In this document: positions 25,369 to 34,844 of the stretch, in pieces
How positions within the stretch are numbered: position 1 is the first letter of the stretch
Layout of the letters: each line of letters starts with the position of its first letter
DNA from: Paenibacillus agilis
GTDB lineage: Bacteria; Bacillota; Bacilli; Paenibacillales; Paenibacillaceae
Assembly (NCBI RefSeq): GCF_007786455.1
Contig: NZ_VNJK01000003.1
Location: forward strand, 310,001-374,000
Direction of reading: 5' to 3'
Length of the DNA stretch: 64,000 nucleotides
Position numbers and translations under genes: made by a program
The notes under the pieces: model-generated
Seen by the model: the letters and a program-made list of their open reading frames with translations, nothing else
Database searches by the model: none
Told to the model about the DNA's origin: nothing

Positions 25369-26490
25369 CTAGGCAAAGTTGGGCTCTAGTACAGTTTCTC
25401 TGTTTTCATTTTCATCTACTTGTACGGCTTCCTCTTCGGAAAGCGTCGGGGCAGTAGAGACAGATTCAACAAATTGAGCTAGTTCAGTAGCTTGAACAGT
25501 TGCAACAGAGTAGGACTCGTTAAGCACAGCAGAATAAACGAAATCTGCCTCTGCTTGCTGAGTTGGACTTGGCAGCCCAACATATCGTGTCACGAAGTCG
25601 ATGACAGCATTTCGATACAATTCTCGCTCACGACAATGAGATACGCCATGGGTAGCTTTATCAATGAGCAACAATTCCTTTGGTTCTGGTTTTACTGCAT
25701 ACAAATCTTCGCTCATTTTAGTGGGTACAAAAATATCAGCTGCCCCATGTATAAATAAGATCGGCAGTTTGGATTGTGCTATGGCACGAATAGGACTGAC
25801 ATCATTCATTTCAAAGGCTGCTTTACGCTTCAGCAAACGATCAATTAATGGCATTAATGGCCAAGCAGGTGCGCGATTGAGCTTGACTACTTGATGTCGT
25901 ATAAGCTCGGTCAAGTCTGAGTACGGACAATCAGCTACAATAAACCGAACTTGTGGACGGTGGATGGCAACATATTCAAGAGCGGTTCCGCCTCCAAGTG
26001 ATTGCCCATGAAGGCCGATAATGCTGTCATCTCCATTGCGTCTTACCACCCAATCTACCCATGCCTGCACATCGTATTTTTCCATATGGCCGAATGTTGC
26101 GTATTTTCCTTCACTATTGCCATGACTGCGCTGATCAATCAATAAAGCGTTAAATCCGACTTGTGCAAACATATCGATAAACTGAGAAGACCAAGGTAAA
26201 GCGCCTGTATATCCATGTACGAAAATCATGGTTCGTTTGGAATGAGGAACGAGCTCAATATAAGTGCCGTATAACTGCAGCCCGTCATGACTTTGGATGC
26301 GAACCTCTTCTTTTTGAAGGTCATTGAACTGCTGGCGTGAAAATATTCGGTATTCTTCCAATAAATCTAGGCAATTGTCATACGAAGAGCGCTTCATGCG
26401 CGTCATTTGATGTACAGCAATTCGGGGCATGCACCAAAGCGACAGCAATACAAATGCTCCAAATCCTGATAGCAGTAGTAACCACAACAT
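25369..26490 (-). CDS. alpha/beta hydrolase, membrane-anchored
   Basis: A 373-residue hydrolase with an amino-terminal membrane anchor (about residues 2-22) and an alpha/beta fold. The nucleophile elbow is GLHGQSLGGGTALEY, with an HGYTGA oxyanion-type motif upstream and the acid-base residues in HGAADIFVPT and KATHGVSH. This resembles the YqkD-type family; the substrate is unknown. An acidic C-terminal tail of about 35 residues is unusual. I chose ATG 26490 (MLWLLLL) with AGAGGCG upstream; longer starts reaching 26574 add a soluble leader without a better site. Confidence 0.85.
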   Translation of the reverse strand: MLWLLLLSGFGAFVLLSLWCMPRIAVHQMTRMKRSSYDNCLDLLEEYRIFSRQQFNDLQKEEVRIQSHDGLQLYGTYIELVPHSKRTMIFVHGYTGALPWSSQFIDMFAQVGFNALLIDQRSHGNSEGKYATFGHMEKYDVQAWVDWVVRRNGDDSIIGLHGQSLGGGTALEYVAIHRPQVRFIVADCPYSDLTELIRHQVVKLNRAPAWPLMPLIDRLLKRKAAFEMNDVSPIRAIAQSKLPILFIHGAADIFVPTKMSEDLYAVKPEPKELLLIDKATHGVSHCRERELYRNAVIDFVTRYVGLPSPTQQAEADFVYSAVLNESYSVATVQATELAQFVESVSTAPTLSEEEAVQVDENENRETVLEPNFA

Positions 26491-26668
26491 GGCATCGCCT
26501 CTTTTGGTTGAGACCGGGGCCATTCTCTTAATTCTTCCTTCTGCTTGACCCCTTGTCCTTATTGTTTGTCCCATTAGGTTGTTCCGAAAAGCTTTAAATT
26601 ACACGTTTATAAGACAAGGAACTGGTGCAAAAAAATAGGGGTAGGTGTCGCAATTGGTCAAAAAGGTT

Positions 26669-26707
26669 TATAATGTAACACAGGATAAGTCCCTGCGGTC
26701 GGCAGGG
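26669..26707 (+). promoter_or_regulatory. -10 box and leader hairpin before asnB
   Basis: TATAAT lies at 26669-26674. About 16 bases downstream CCCTGC and GCAGGG (26691-26707) form a hairpin followed by GCTTTAT, inside the likely 5' leader. The -35 region is poor (TGTCGC), so an activator may be needed. No T-box features were seen. Confidence 0.45.
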
Positions 26708-26766
26708 GCTTTATACTGATTATTATTCGACACCGTTTAGCGTGTAGCGAAGGGATTGGAACTGGA

Positions 26767-28641
26767 ATGTGTGGTATTGCTGGGTTATTACAATTGAACG
26801 GCCAACTGCCGTCTGAACATATTGTCCGCGATATGATGGCTATTATCCATCATCGCGGCCCAGATGACGGAAAGCTATGGATCGGCGATCGCGTCGGACT
26901 CGGCTTCCGTCGTCTATCCATTATTGATGTGGCTGAAGGAGCTCAGCCATTGAGCAATGAAGATGATTCGATATGGCTCATTTTTAACGGAGAAATCTAT
27001 AATTATATGGAACTGCGCGAGGACTTGATTGCTCGCGGGCACCAATTCAAAACACATACAGATACTGAAGTTATTGTGCATTTATACGAAGAGTACGGAG
27101 AAGATTGTGTTCACCATCTGCGCGGTATGTTCGGCATCGCGATTTGGGATCGCAACAAGCAGCAGCTCTTTATTGCGCGTGATCATTTTGGAATTAAGCC
27201 TGTTTATTATTATCGCAATGAAGATGTTTTTGCTTTTGGTTCGGAAATTAAAAGCATCTTGACGGTACCGGGTGTACCTCGCAAGCTGAACATGAACAGC
27301 TTCTACAATTACTTAACGTTCCAATACGTACCGGACCCGGATACGATGTATGAAGGCATTCATAAGCTGCCTCCAGCGCACTCGATTACGATTCCGTTCC
27401 AAGGCGAGCCGAAGCTTCGCAAATATTGGGATCCGATGTTCGATCCAGTGGATCGCCCATTGACTCAAGTATTGGATGAGATTCGCCATGTAATGAAGGA
27501 TTCGGTTGAGCATCATCTTCACAGTGAAGTACAGCGCGGCTGTTTCTTATCCAGTGGTATCGATTCCACGATCACATCGACAATGATGCGTTCGATGGAG
27601 CCGATCAAGACGTTCAGTGTTGGTTTCGAAGGGCCAAACAATGAAACGATTATTGCTCGCGATACAGCGCGTCAAATTGATACCGAGCATTTTGAGCGTA
27701 TGATTACACAGGAAATGTACTTTGATGCTGTACCGCGTGCGATATGGCATTTGGACGAGCCTGTGGCGGATCCTTCTGCCATTGCCTTGTACGAAGTAGC
27801 ACGTTTGGCTAAAGAGCATGTAACGGTTGTGCTTTCAGGCGAAGGGGCAGACGAGCTATTTGGTGGATATCGTATTTATCGTGAACCGCATTCCTTGCGT
27901 TACTTGGACTGGATGCCAGACGGCATGAAGGGCTCTGTAAATGCAATGCTGCGCAAAATGCTGAACTTCTACGGCAAAAACTATTTAATGCGTGGAACGA
28001 CACCGCTTGAGCAGCGCTTCCTAGGTAACGCAAACATCTTCACAGATGATGCGAAGCCAGAGCTTATGCGTGTGACAGCTGAGCAAATAGCTTCCTTTAC
28101 GAAGCCGTTTGATAAAGCTGGAGAATATTATGCGCGTACAAAGCATCTCGACCCTGTATCTCGTATGCAGTATATCGATATGAATCTATGGATGCCAGGA
28201 GATATTTTGATGAAGGCGGACAAGCTGACGATGGCTCATTCTCTAGAGCTTCGTGTTCCGTTCTTGGATCGCAAAGTATTCGATGTGGCACGTACAATTC
28301 CTATGAAATATCGTATCGCAGAAGGAACGACGAAGTATGCATTGCGTCAAGCGATGAATGGAATCGTTCCAGATTCAATCTTGAACCGTCCGAAGCTTGG
28401 CTTCCCTGTACCGATGCGTGATTGGCTGCGCACAGACCGTGCGGGTATCATGTGGGAGCAAATTTCTGCGAGCGGCATTGATCCAATCGTAAACTTGAGT
28501 CAAATTGAAGAGATGTTCCGCCGCCATAAAGCAGGCCAGGGCGACTATTCTCGTAAAATTTGGACGTTGTATGTGTTTGCTTTGTGGCATAACACGTACA
28601 TCAAAAATAGCAATATCGCATTCTCGCCGAACCATAGCTAA
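26767..28641 (+). CDS. asnB: asparagine synthetase (glutamine-hydrolysing)
   Basis: A 624-residue enzyme that makes asparagine from aspartate, ATP and glutamine. It starts MCGIAGLLQL with the catalytic Cys2 of the glutamine amidotransferase domain, followed by MAIIHHRGPDDG and NGEIYNY (residues 30-85). The synthetase domain contains the ATP pyrophosphatase loop FLSSGIDST (about 257-265) and GEGADELFGGY (about 360-370). The length fits the AsnB group. It is monocistronic, with a weak upstream ribosome site, and ends in a strong terminator. It may feed protein synthesis or modify the cell wall; both roles are known for homologues. Confidence 0.93.
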   Translation: MCGIAGLLQLNGQLPSEHIVRDMMAIIHHRGPDDGKLWIGDRVGLGFRRLSIIDVAEGAQPLSNEDDSIWLIFNGEIYNYMELREDLIARGHQFKTHTDTEVIVHLYEEYGEDCVHHLRGMFGIAIWDRNKQQLFIARDHFGIKPVYYYRNEDVFAFGSEIKSILTVPGVPRKLNMNSFYNYLTFQYVPDPDTMYEGIHKLPPAHSITIPFQGEPKLRKYWDPMFDPVDRPLTQVLDEIRHVMKDSVEHHLHSEVQRGCFLSSGIDSTITSTMMRSMEPIKTFSVGFEGPNNETIIARDTARQIDTEHFERMITQEMYFDAVPRAIWHLDEPVADPSAIALYEVARLAKEHVTVVLSGEGADELFGGYRIYREPHSLRYLDWMPDGMKGSVNAMLRKMLNFYGKNYLMRGTTPLEQRFLGNANIFTDDAKPELMRVTAEQIASFTKPFDKAGEYYARTKHLDPVSRMQYIDMNLWMPGDILMKADKLTMAHSLELRVPFLDRKVFDVARTIPMKYRIAEGTTKYALRQAMNGIVPDSILNRPKLGFPVPMRDWLRTDRAGIMWEQISASGIDPIVNLSQIEEMFRRHKAGQGDYSRKIWTLYVFALWHNTYIKNSNIAFSPNHS

Positions 28642-28713
28642 AATTAGCGCACACTAGCGCTTGTTTGAAATAAAGGCTGCTACTGAACGGCTAATAGTAG
28701 CAGCGAAATAAAT

Positions 28714-28765
28714 AAAAGGTACGCTCTGTTCTTCCTTGTTGTGAAGACAGAGGGTACCTTTTTCC
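28714..28765 (+). terminator. terminator after asnB
   Basis: AAAAGGTAC (28714-28722) pairs with GTACCTTTT, with an inner CTCTGT/ACAGAG stem, and is followed by TTTTTCCTTTT. An additional GCTGCTACT/AGTAGCAGC hairpin lies just upstream near 28677-28704. Confidence 0.85.
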
Positions 28766-28900
28766 TTTTGTATATCGTTTATATTCCACAGTGCACAATT
28801 GATGATTCATGCAGCCAAATGAGGCAAGGCACGAAGCATGCACGAGGCGCTGCAGTTTTGTAGATTGCCCAGTTTGTAAATGGCACTCGTCTAGTTCGTG

Positions 28901-30493
28901 TTACATTTCAGAACTTTTGCTCTTGCTTCCGTTAGGCTCAATTCGCCCATTTCCAATAAACAGCGTCAAAATAATCCCCAATGCAGCAATGCCAAATGCC
29001 CATATATAAACCGAGGAGAAGGAGTTTGCCCATGCGCTTTTCACTGTCGTCAACAAGGCTGAATGTAATTCAGGACTACCTGAACCTGATAGCGTGTTCG
29101 TTGATGTTATAAGCGCATATAAATCATCGGAATGGGTGCCTGTTTGCTCTAGGGCTGTTTTTAGAGCAGGTTCAGAATGGTTGATAGCATCAGTCATATT
29201 CAGTTTAATCGCTTCGTTCATGATGACATTAAACAGCGCCGTACCAATAGCTCCTCCGATGGAACGGAAGAAGGTCGAAGTGGAAGTTACTGTACCAAGC
29301 TGGTCTTTTGAAAATGAATTTTGAACGATAACCGTAATCGCCGGCATAACCAATCCAATCCCCAGCCCGAGCACAACCATAGCGATACTAGCCTGTGCAA
29401 TCGTAGTTGTAACGCCCATCATGCTCATAAAGTAGAAGCCTAGAACACATGTGATCATGCCTATCGAAAGTAGTGTGCGATAACGAATTTTTATTAATAA
29501 TCGAGTTCCGATAATGCTCGTTATAATCATCGCAATCATTAGCGGGGTCATCGTTGATCCTGCTTCGACAGGGGATACACCGACGATGCCTTGCATGAAC
29601 AGTGGGACGAACATAATAGCACCGAACAAACTAAGTCCGATCAGGAAGGATAATGCCGTGCATATTTGAAATACACGATTTTTGAACAAAGATAAACTAA
29701 TAATAGGCTGCACAGCACGCTTTTCAATAAAAATAAATCCAAGCAGGAAGATGAGCGAGCTTCCGAATAACAGCAACGTCATCCATGAATCCCAAGGGTA
29801 CTGTTCACGATCGAGTGACAGACCAAGCAAAAAGAGGACGAGACAGGGGACAAATGTAACGATGCCGAGCCAATCGATCGGTTGCCGCTCAACAAGCTGT
29901 CGGTTAGTATCGACGTTAGCCATACCAATAAAGATAAATATCGTAGAGAGGATACCGAATGGAATGTTCATCCAAAATATCCAGTGCCAGCTCGCAAAGT
30001 CTACGATCATTCCTCCAAGCAGTGGGCCAAGGATGGAGCTGAGCGCATATACAGCACCAACCGCACCTTGCCACTTGGCTCTATCGGCTGGCGAGAAAAT
30101 ATCGCCGATCATAATCTGAGTCAATGGCATGATCATGCCGCCGCCAATCCCTTGCAGAGCGCGAAAAGCAATGAGCTGTTCCATCGTCTCAGCGTTAGCA
30201 CATAGAACAGAGCTTACAAGAAAGACAAGCCATCCGATCCCATAAATACTTCGTCGCCCGACAATATCGGATAGTTTGCCTGCGATAGGAATGACAGCCG
30301 TAGAGCCTATCATATAAGCAGTTGTTATCCATGACATGATCGACAAACCGTTTAAGTCACTCATGATGGAGGGAAGTGCTGTTCCGACGATTGTCTGTTC
30401 CAGTGCGCCAAAGAACATGCCGAGCAGGAGGCCCGCTAATACAAATCCCCGATTAGGGTTGGGGCGTGCAGCGTATGAAAGATTGCTGTTCAT
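28901..30493 (-). CDS. 14-helix MFS multidrug exporter (EmrB/QacA, DHA2)
   Basis: A 530-residue drug:proton antiporter. Motif A is GKLSDIVGRRSIYG (about residues 72-85), the D1 motif ALEQTIVGTALPSIM lies in the first helix, and motif C-like GPLLGGMIVD follows about residue 160. Around fourteen helices are predicted. It faces the tetR gene head to head, with two TGACT-N4-AGTCA operators in between, so it is very probably repressed by that regulator. The drug spectrum cannot be predicted. Confidence 0.92.
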   Translation of the reverse strand: MNSNLSYAARPNPNRGFVLAGLLLGMFFGALEQTIVGTALPSIMSDLNGLSIMSWITTAYMIGSTAVIPIAGKLSDIVGRRSIYGIGWLVFLVSSVLCANAETMEQLIAFRALQGIGGGMIMPLTQIMIGDIFSPADRAKWQGAVGAVYALSSILGPLLGGMIVDFASWHWIFWMNIPFGILSTIFIFIGMANVDTNRQLVERQPIDWLGIVTFVPCLVLFLLGLSLDREQYPWDSWMTLLLFGSSLIFLLGFIFIEKRAVQPIISLSLFKNRVFQICTALSFLIGLSLFGAIMFVPLFMQGIVGVSPVEAGSTMTPLMIAMIITSIIGTRLLIKIRYRTLLSIGMITCVLGFYFMSMMGVTTTIAQASIAMVVLGLGIGLVMPAITVIVQNSFSKDQLGTVTSTSTFFRSIGGAIGTALFNVIMNEAIKLNMTDAINHSEPALKTALEQTGTHSDDLYALITSTNTLSGSGSPELHSALLTTVKSAWANSFSSVYIWAFGIAALGIILTLFIGNGRIEPNGSKSKSSEM

Positions 30494-30548
30494 TTTTTCG
30501 ATTCACCTCATCTGTATACGACGTGCGGTTTAAGTGGGTTGAATTGTT

Positions 30549-30608
30549 TGACTGATTAGTCACGCCTTAATATTAGGGATAATATACATAATAATGACTG
30601 TATAGTCA
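30549..30608. promoter_or_regulatory. pair of TetR operators in the divergent promoter region
   Basis: TGACTGATTAGTCA (30549-30562) and TGACTGTATAGTCA (30595-30608) share the same perfect arms TGACT/AGTCA with a four-base centre; their centres are 46 bases apart. They lie in the gap between the exporter start (30493) and tetR (30763), closer to the exporter. A TGACTN4AGTCA dyad is a common TetR-family operator shape. Confidence 0.75.
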
Positions 30609-30762
30609 AAAGGTTTTTCATCGTACATATTTAAGGAGTGGATGGTTGTGTGGTATGTTGTAAACGGACGATAGAAATAGAGAATATAGAGATTCACGTA
30701 GGGATCAATTGACCCCATAGTCATTTTTCGTACAGGATTGTTATTTGTAAGGAGGCGAGCTG

Positions 30763-31671
30763 ATGGAAGCGAAGAAGCAAAGCATCATGGAAGAAGCGTT
30801 GGCACTGTTCGCTGAAAAAGGGTATCATCAGACGTCTATTCAAGAAATTGCTGACCGAACAGGAATAGCGAAAGGCTCGGTATACTCCTTCTTCCGATCG
30901 AAAGAAGAGCTTATGATGACGATATTTGAGCATTATCATCAACAAATTTATGGGGCCTTGCAGCACATCCTGCAGGAGCCGCTATCCTCTAGAGACAAGC
31001 TGGAGCAGCTTATTATGCAGTCCTTGGATCAGTTTAGTCGGTTCAAGCTGTTCGTTTCCTTCCAACGCAAAGAGGTTCATCTGCAGCAAAAGAAGGAACT
31101 GAGGGAGCTTATTTTAGCTTACCGTGCGAAGAAGCTTTATGCGCTTCGACAGGTCATTGCAGAAGTATACGGTCTGGGCGTACAACCTTATTGGCTGGAT
31201 CTCGCAACAACGTTAAATGGTGTTATTGCTGAATTTATAAACTATGTTGCCTTTGATGACAAGCTGCTTGATCATCGAAAGGTAGCTGCTTATATCATAC
31301 AGGTCATGGATGGGGCAGCAGAAAGCATGATGCGTCATAAGCCGATTCCTGTGCTGAATGAGGCAATGATGGATGATATTATGCGTGTCGGCAGGACGGG
31401 TTTCTCGAAATCCCAAGAACAGATGTGGGAGGCAGCTGCTTCACTGAAGCAGGCGATTGAGGAGTCTTCTACAGCTGGCATCGTTCATGATGAAGTACGA
31501 CAGGCGTTTACTTTCTTGGAAAGTGAAATGCTGCAAGGCCGTGGGACGAGTATTCAGGCTCGCAGTGTGACGATGTTTCTGCAAGCGCAGCAGCAGTCAG
31601 CTATTCAAGAGGCTGCTGGGCGGCTATTGGATCTGCTGCTGGCTGAACGCGATCGGTCGAGCGGAGGGTGA
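30763..31671 (+). CDS. TetR-family repressor
   Basis: A 302-residue regulator, long for the family (usually about 200). The amino-terminal helix-turn-helix reads EEALALFAEKGYHQTSIQEIADRTG (residues 10-34, shown here in parts) followed by IAKGSVYSFFRSKEEL. The extra about 100 C-terminal residues carry no motif I know and could be a dimer or effector extension. AAGGAGG precedes ATG 30763. It is divergent from the EmrB-type exporter and probably controls it through the twin operators. The ECF transporter gene follows directly, eight bases after the stop, so the regulator may control that operon as well. Confidence 0.88.
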   Translation: MEAKKQSIMEEALALFAEKGYHQTSIQEIADRTGIAKGSVYSFFRSKEELMMTIFEHYHQQIYGALQHILQEPLSSRDKLEQLIMQSLDQFSRFKLFVSFQRKEVHLQQKKELRELILAYRAKKLYALRQVIAEVYGLGVQPYWLDLATTLNGVIAEFINYVAFDDKLLDHRKVAAYIIQVMDGAAESMMRHKPIPVLNEAMMDDIMRVGRTGFSKSQEQMWEAAASLKQAIEESSTAGIVHDEVRQAFTFLESEMLQGRGTSIQARSVTMFLQAQQQSAIQEAAGRLLDLLLAERDRSSGG

Positions 31672-31679
31672 ACGATTCA

Positions 31680-32468
31680 ATGAGCGGTAGACAAGCTGTG
31701 CCGTCTGTAAGGGGGAAGCCGGGATGGCTTAGACGCCTAGATCCTCTGACGAAGGGGATCTGGCTTCTCTGCACCGGCCTTGCGGTGATGCTGACGTTGT
31801 CGCTCACCGCGCAGTTGCTCTGGTACCTGGTGGTGCTGATTCTAGCAGGAACTGGAGCAGGCTGGCGCCTGAAGCAATGGCGCCTGTTCGCCCTCTGGGC
31901 GATGGGCTTCGGCCTTCCGCTGCTGCTGTTCCAGTGGCTCATGCTCCCCGTGGGGGGAGATGAGCCGTTGTGGCAGCCATTTGGCAGCGGAGGGCCTGCG
32001 CTAACAGCGTCAGCGCTGGAGCTATCAGCAGCGCTGACACTGCGATCGATGACGTTATTTGCGTCATCGATCGTTTATGCGACGACGACTGAGCCAAGGG
32101 ATGTCGTCGTCGCCTTAACACAGCAGCTGCGCATGCCGGACAAGCTGGCATACGCAGCTGCTGTGGCGCTCCGCTTCGTGCCGCTGCTCTTGGCCGAAGC
32201 GGAGCAAATACGCCGCGCTGAGCGGCTGCGCCGGCTGACGCCAGTGCGCGGCGTAGGTGGGCGCTTGCAGAGCGCCCGCCGAATGGCCCTAGCCATCGTG
32301 CGCTCCGCGCTTCGCCATGTACAGGATGTCTCGACCGCGATGGAGGCGAAGCGCTTCGGCTCGGCTCGGGCACGTACCCACTGGCGACGCGTTGCAATCT
32401 CGCCAGCGGGCTGGCTATTCGCGGCGGCTTCGATAGGTGCCGCCGCCGCAACACTAGTGTATTTCTAA
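31680..32468 (+). CDS. ykoC: ECF transporter T component (CbiQ/YkoC-like)
   Basis: A 262-residue transmembrane scaffold of an energy-coupling factor vitamin transporter. Five or so helices lead to a cytoplasmic domain with the coupling motifs: ALRFVPLLLAEAEQIRRAERLRR and the later VSTAMEAKRFGSA. The conserved DPLTKG motif opens the membrane part. ATG 31680 follows GGAGGGTG with a ten-base gap; GTG 31668 is possible but overlaps the tetR stop. The gene is much richer in G+C than tetR before it and ykoE-like after it. It works with the S and A components encoded downstream. Confidence 0.87.
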   Translation: MSGRQAVPSVRGKPGWLRRLDPLTKGIWLLCTGLAVMLTLSLTAQLLWYLVVLILAGTGAGWRLKQWRLFALWAMGFGLPLLLFQWLMLPVGGDEPLWQPFGSGGPALTASALELSAALTLRSMTLFASSIVYATTTEPRDVVVALTQQLRMPDKLAYAAAVALRFVPLLLAEAEQIRRAERLRRLTPVRGVGGRLQSARRMALAIVRSALRHVQDVSTAMEAKRFGSARARTHWRRVAISPAGWLFAAASIGAAAATLVYF

Positions 32469-32495
32469 TTATCGATACAGAAAGAAGGGCATCAT

Positions 32496-33095
32496 ATGAA
32501 TTCTTCTTGGAAACAGTCATTTCGTAATCTTACCGTAAGAGAGTGGATGCTGATGGCTTTGCTGGCCGCGGCGAATGGGGTAGCGACATCCCTCTTGTCG
32601 CATGTGAACAAACTGCTGAATGGATGGGGCGGGCCGATCCTAACATCGACGATCGTCGGTGTCTACATGGTATATGGACTATTGGCTATGTATATCATTC
32701 GCAAGCCTGGTGCTGCGGCAGGTACGTATGCAATTGGGGCATTGCTGCAGATTATGGTTGGTACATCGTATGGTATCTGGTCTTCCATTGCAGCGGCAGC
32801 CTGTTATGCCGTAATTGTTGAGCCGTTGTTCTTCATTTATCGTTATAAGCGCTTCGGCTGGCTTGCAATGCTGTTCGCAGGTGTTGCAATGGTACCGCTT
32901 TGGTTTGTAGTGGCAGCGTTTATGTTTGGCTATACCGAATATTCATCTACGGTACTCATCGTATCCCTATTTGTTCGTTGTGCGAGCGGTATGCTGCTGT
33001 GCGGGGCTTTGACGAAATGGCTAGGAGATCGGCTGGCGCCAACACGATATGTGCGCCCATATGCACTCGGTCAGCAATACCATAACGCTGCTTAA
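32496..33095 (+). CDS. ykoE: ECF substrate-binding (S) component, YkoE-like
   Basis: A 199-residue membrane protein with about five or six helices. The length and the LLAMYIIRKPGAAAG segment match YkoE, the S component of the thiamine-precursor (hydroxymethylpyrimidine) transporter of Bacillus. It captures the vitamin and is powered by the neighbouring T and A components. A TPP riboswitch (THI box) does not appear in the 150 bases before tetR, so regulation may differ from the usual. The substrate assignment rests on the family. Confidence 0.75.
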   Translation: MNSSWKQSFRNLTVREWMLMALLAAANGVATSLLSHVNKLLNGWGGPILTSTIVGVYMVYGLLAMYIIRKPGAAAGTYAIGALLQIMVGTSYGIWSSIAAAACYAVIVEPLFFIYRYKRFGWLAMLFAGVAMVPLWFVVAAFMFGYTEYSSTVLIVSLFVRCASGMLLCGALTKWLGDRLAPTRYVRPYALGQQYHNAA

Positions 33096-33133
33096 GATTC
33101 AATGAGCAGGGAAGCAAAAGGAGGCCATTTACG

Positions 33134-34780
33134 ATGAATAAGCCTTTGCTGCGACTATCACAAGTCAGCTTCAGCTACCCGGATGCACCCTGTTTATTGA
33201 AGGAGTTAGATTTGACTATCGAACAGGGGAGCTTCACGGTCATATTAGGAGAGAGCGGCAGTGGTAAATCCACGTTAAGCCGCATTATGGCTCAAGTTAT
33301 GCCAGAACATGAAGGGCGATTGGATGGCAACGTGTATGTGAACAATGAAGCCGATGGATGCAGCGAAGGAGACGATAAGGGTTCAGAGCATATTCATAGA
33401 ACTCTCTCACTCCAAGCGCCTATTTCCGCTCCATCACTCCTTGTTGGACATATGGGTGGCGAATTATCTTCCTTCGTGATTGGAGTTGTAGAAGATGAAT
33501 TAGCTTTCGGGCCAGCTAATCTGGGCGTTGGCATTTCAGAAATTGAACGGCGCATGGAAAAAGAACTCAAGCGAATGGATATGCTGGATTACCGCTTGTC
33601 TGTTGTGGAGCAGCTGTCTGGCGGACAGCAACAGAAAATTGCTGCAAGCAGCGTTTGGACGATGGAACCGCAGCTGCTCATCATGGACGATGCATGGAGT
33701 CATCTAGATAGAGACGCAAAGCAGATGTTTGCAGATGCGCTCTTGCGGTGGCTGGAGGAGTCTCCTCGTCATACGCTGGTCATGATCCTGCCTAGAGTAG
33801 AGCACCGGGATCGAATCCATCCCCTCTGGGTGCGAGCCAGTTGGCTTCAATTGCAGCAAGGACAATTGCGTTCAACGATACCGTTTGAGCTTGCTAGTTC
33901 TCTCCCTATAACTAATGTAAGCGATGGAGAGTCTAAAGATAAGAAGAACAGAAATTTCGATATGCGGCTGCAAGTACCGGCTATTAAGCTTGAAGATGCA
34001 GGAACAGGCTATCCGGACCTGTCATTCGGTATTCAGGCGGATGGTATACTGATGCCGGGAGAAGCTGTGCTGCTGCAAGGAGAGAACGGATCAGGAAAGA
34101 CAACACTGCTTCATCTGATTACACAATCACTACCTTTGCAGCATGGTACTGCCAGCATAGCTGGACATTCATTGTCGAAGCTGAAGTCGCATGAATTGGC
34201 TCGGCTTATCGGTTATGTGCCGCAGTCCAGCTACGCAATGTTTTTATATGATACTGTGCAGCAAGAGCTTGAGTTTGCGTACGACAGCGCTATTTCAATT
34301 GGAAGAAATCCTTTTAAGCTGATTCCAGCAAAGCCGCTAAACGAAAATGACGGCAGGGTGGAACAGGTTGATCCTATGCCTATGATACAGTCCAATCAAG
34401 GCAACCAAGAACGTTTGCGGACTGGATGGGTTGAAGACCACCTTAAGCTGCTTGGCTTGACGCAGCAAGCGCAGGATAATCCACAAGAACTCCCTGCCGC
34501 AGATAGACGTATGTTAAATGTTATCATCGCAACCGCTCATCGTCCCGGCTTGCTTATTTTGGATGAACCGACTGCAGGATTGGATGAACGTTCTGCATCT
34601 GCGTTGATTCATTATTGTGAGCTGCTGCGTCAGCAAGGCACAGCACTTATCGTGGCAACTCATGATGAGTTGTGGGATTGTTTTGCGCAGGAGCGAACAA
34701 ACTGGCAAGTATGGATGATGAACAATGGGAATCTCCATAGTAGTAAACATGAAAATGTAAAAAGGGATAAGAAGAACTAG
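33134..34780 (+). CDS. ykoD: double ABC ATPase of the ECF transporter (YkoD-like)
   Basis: A 548-residue fusion of two ATPase domains, as in YkoD. The first has Walker A GESGSGKST (39-47), signature LSGGQQQK (about 162) and Walker B LLIMDDAW with Asp in place of the catalytic Glu. The second has Walker A GENGSGKTT (about 316), Walker B LLILDEPTAGLD, and a degenerate signature LPAADRRML (about 455) instead of LSGGQ. The pairing gives one normal and one degenerate ATP site. A spacer rich in polar residues lies between the second Walker A and signature (about residues 390-435). A good terminator follows. Confidence 0.88.
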   Translation: MNKPLLRLSQVSFSYPDAPCLLKELDLTIEQGSFTVILGESGSGKSTLSRIMAQVMPEHEGRLDGNVYVNNEADGCSEGDDKGSEHIHRTLSLQAPISAPSLLVGHMGGELSSFVIGVVEDELAFGPANLGVGISEIERRMEKELKRMDMLDYRLSVVEQLSGGQQQKIAASSVWTMEPQLLIMDDAWSHLDRDAKQMFADALLRWLEESPRHTLVMILPRVEHRDRIHPLWVRASWLQLQQGQLRSTIPFELASSLPITNVSDGESKDKKNRNFDMRLQVPAIKLEDAGTGYPDLSFGIQADGILMPGEAVLLQGENGSGKTTLLHLITQSLPLQHGTASIAGHSLSKLKSHELARLIGYVPQSSYAMFLYDTVQQELEFAYDSAISIGRNPFKLIPAKPLNENDGRVEQVDPMPMIQSNQGNQERLRTGWVEDHLKLLGLTQQAQDNPQELPAADRRMLNVIIATAHRPGLLILDEPTAGLDERSASALIHYCELLRQQGTALIVATHDELWDCFAQERTNWQVWMMNNGNLHSSKHENVKRDKKN

Positions 34781-34815
34781 CTGATCCGGATTGGGATATA
34801 ACGGATCTAACAACA

Positions 34816-34844
34816 ACCGACACGATGAGGGTGTCGGTTTTTTA
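34816..34844 (+). terminator. terminator of the ECF operon
   Basis: A perfect ACCGACAC/GTGTCGGT stem (34816-34823, 34831-34838) followed by TTTTTT. Confidence 0.9.

Noticed and set aside
26575-26766. T-box riboswitch upstream of asnB
   Set aside because: No T-box sequence or specifier-loop architecture could be seen in the short leader; only a small hairpin is present.
30609-30762. TPP riboswitch before the tetR/ECF operon
   Set aside because: No THI-box consensus was visible by eye; a covariance search would decide.
31939-32520. Long minus-strand frame opposite the ECF T-component gene
   Set aside because: Arginine-, serine- and proline-rich composition is typical of an antisense frame in a G+C-rich gene.
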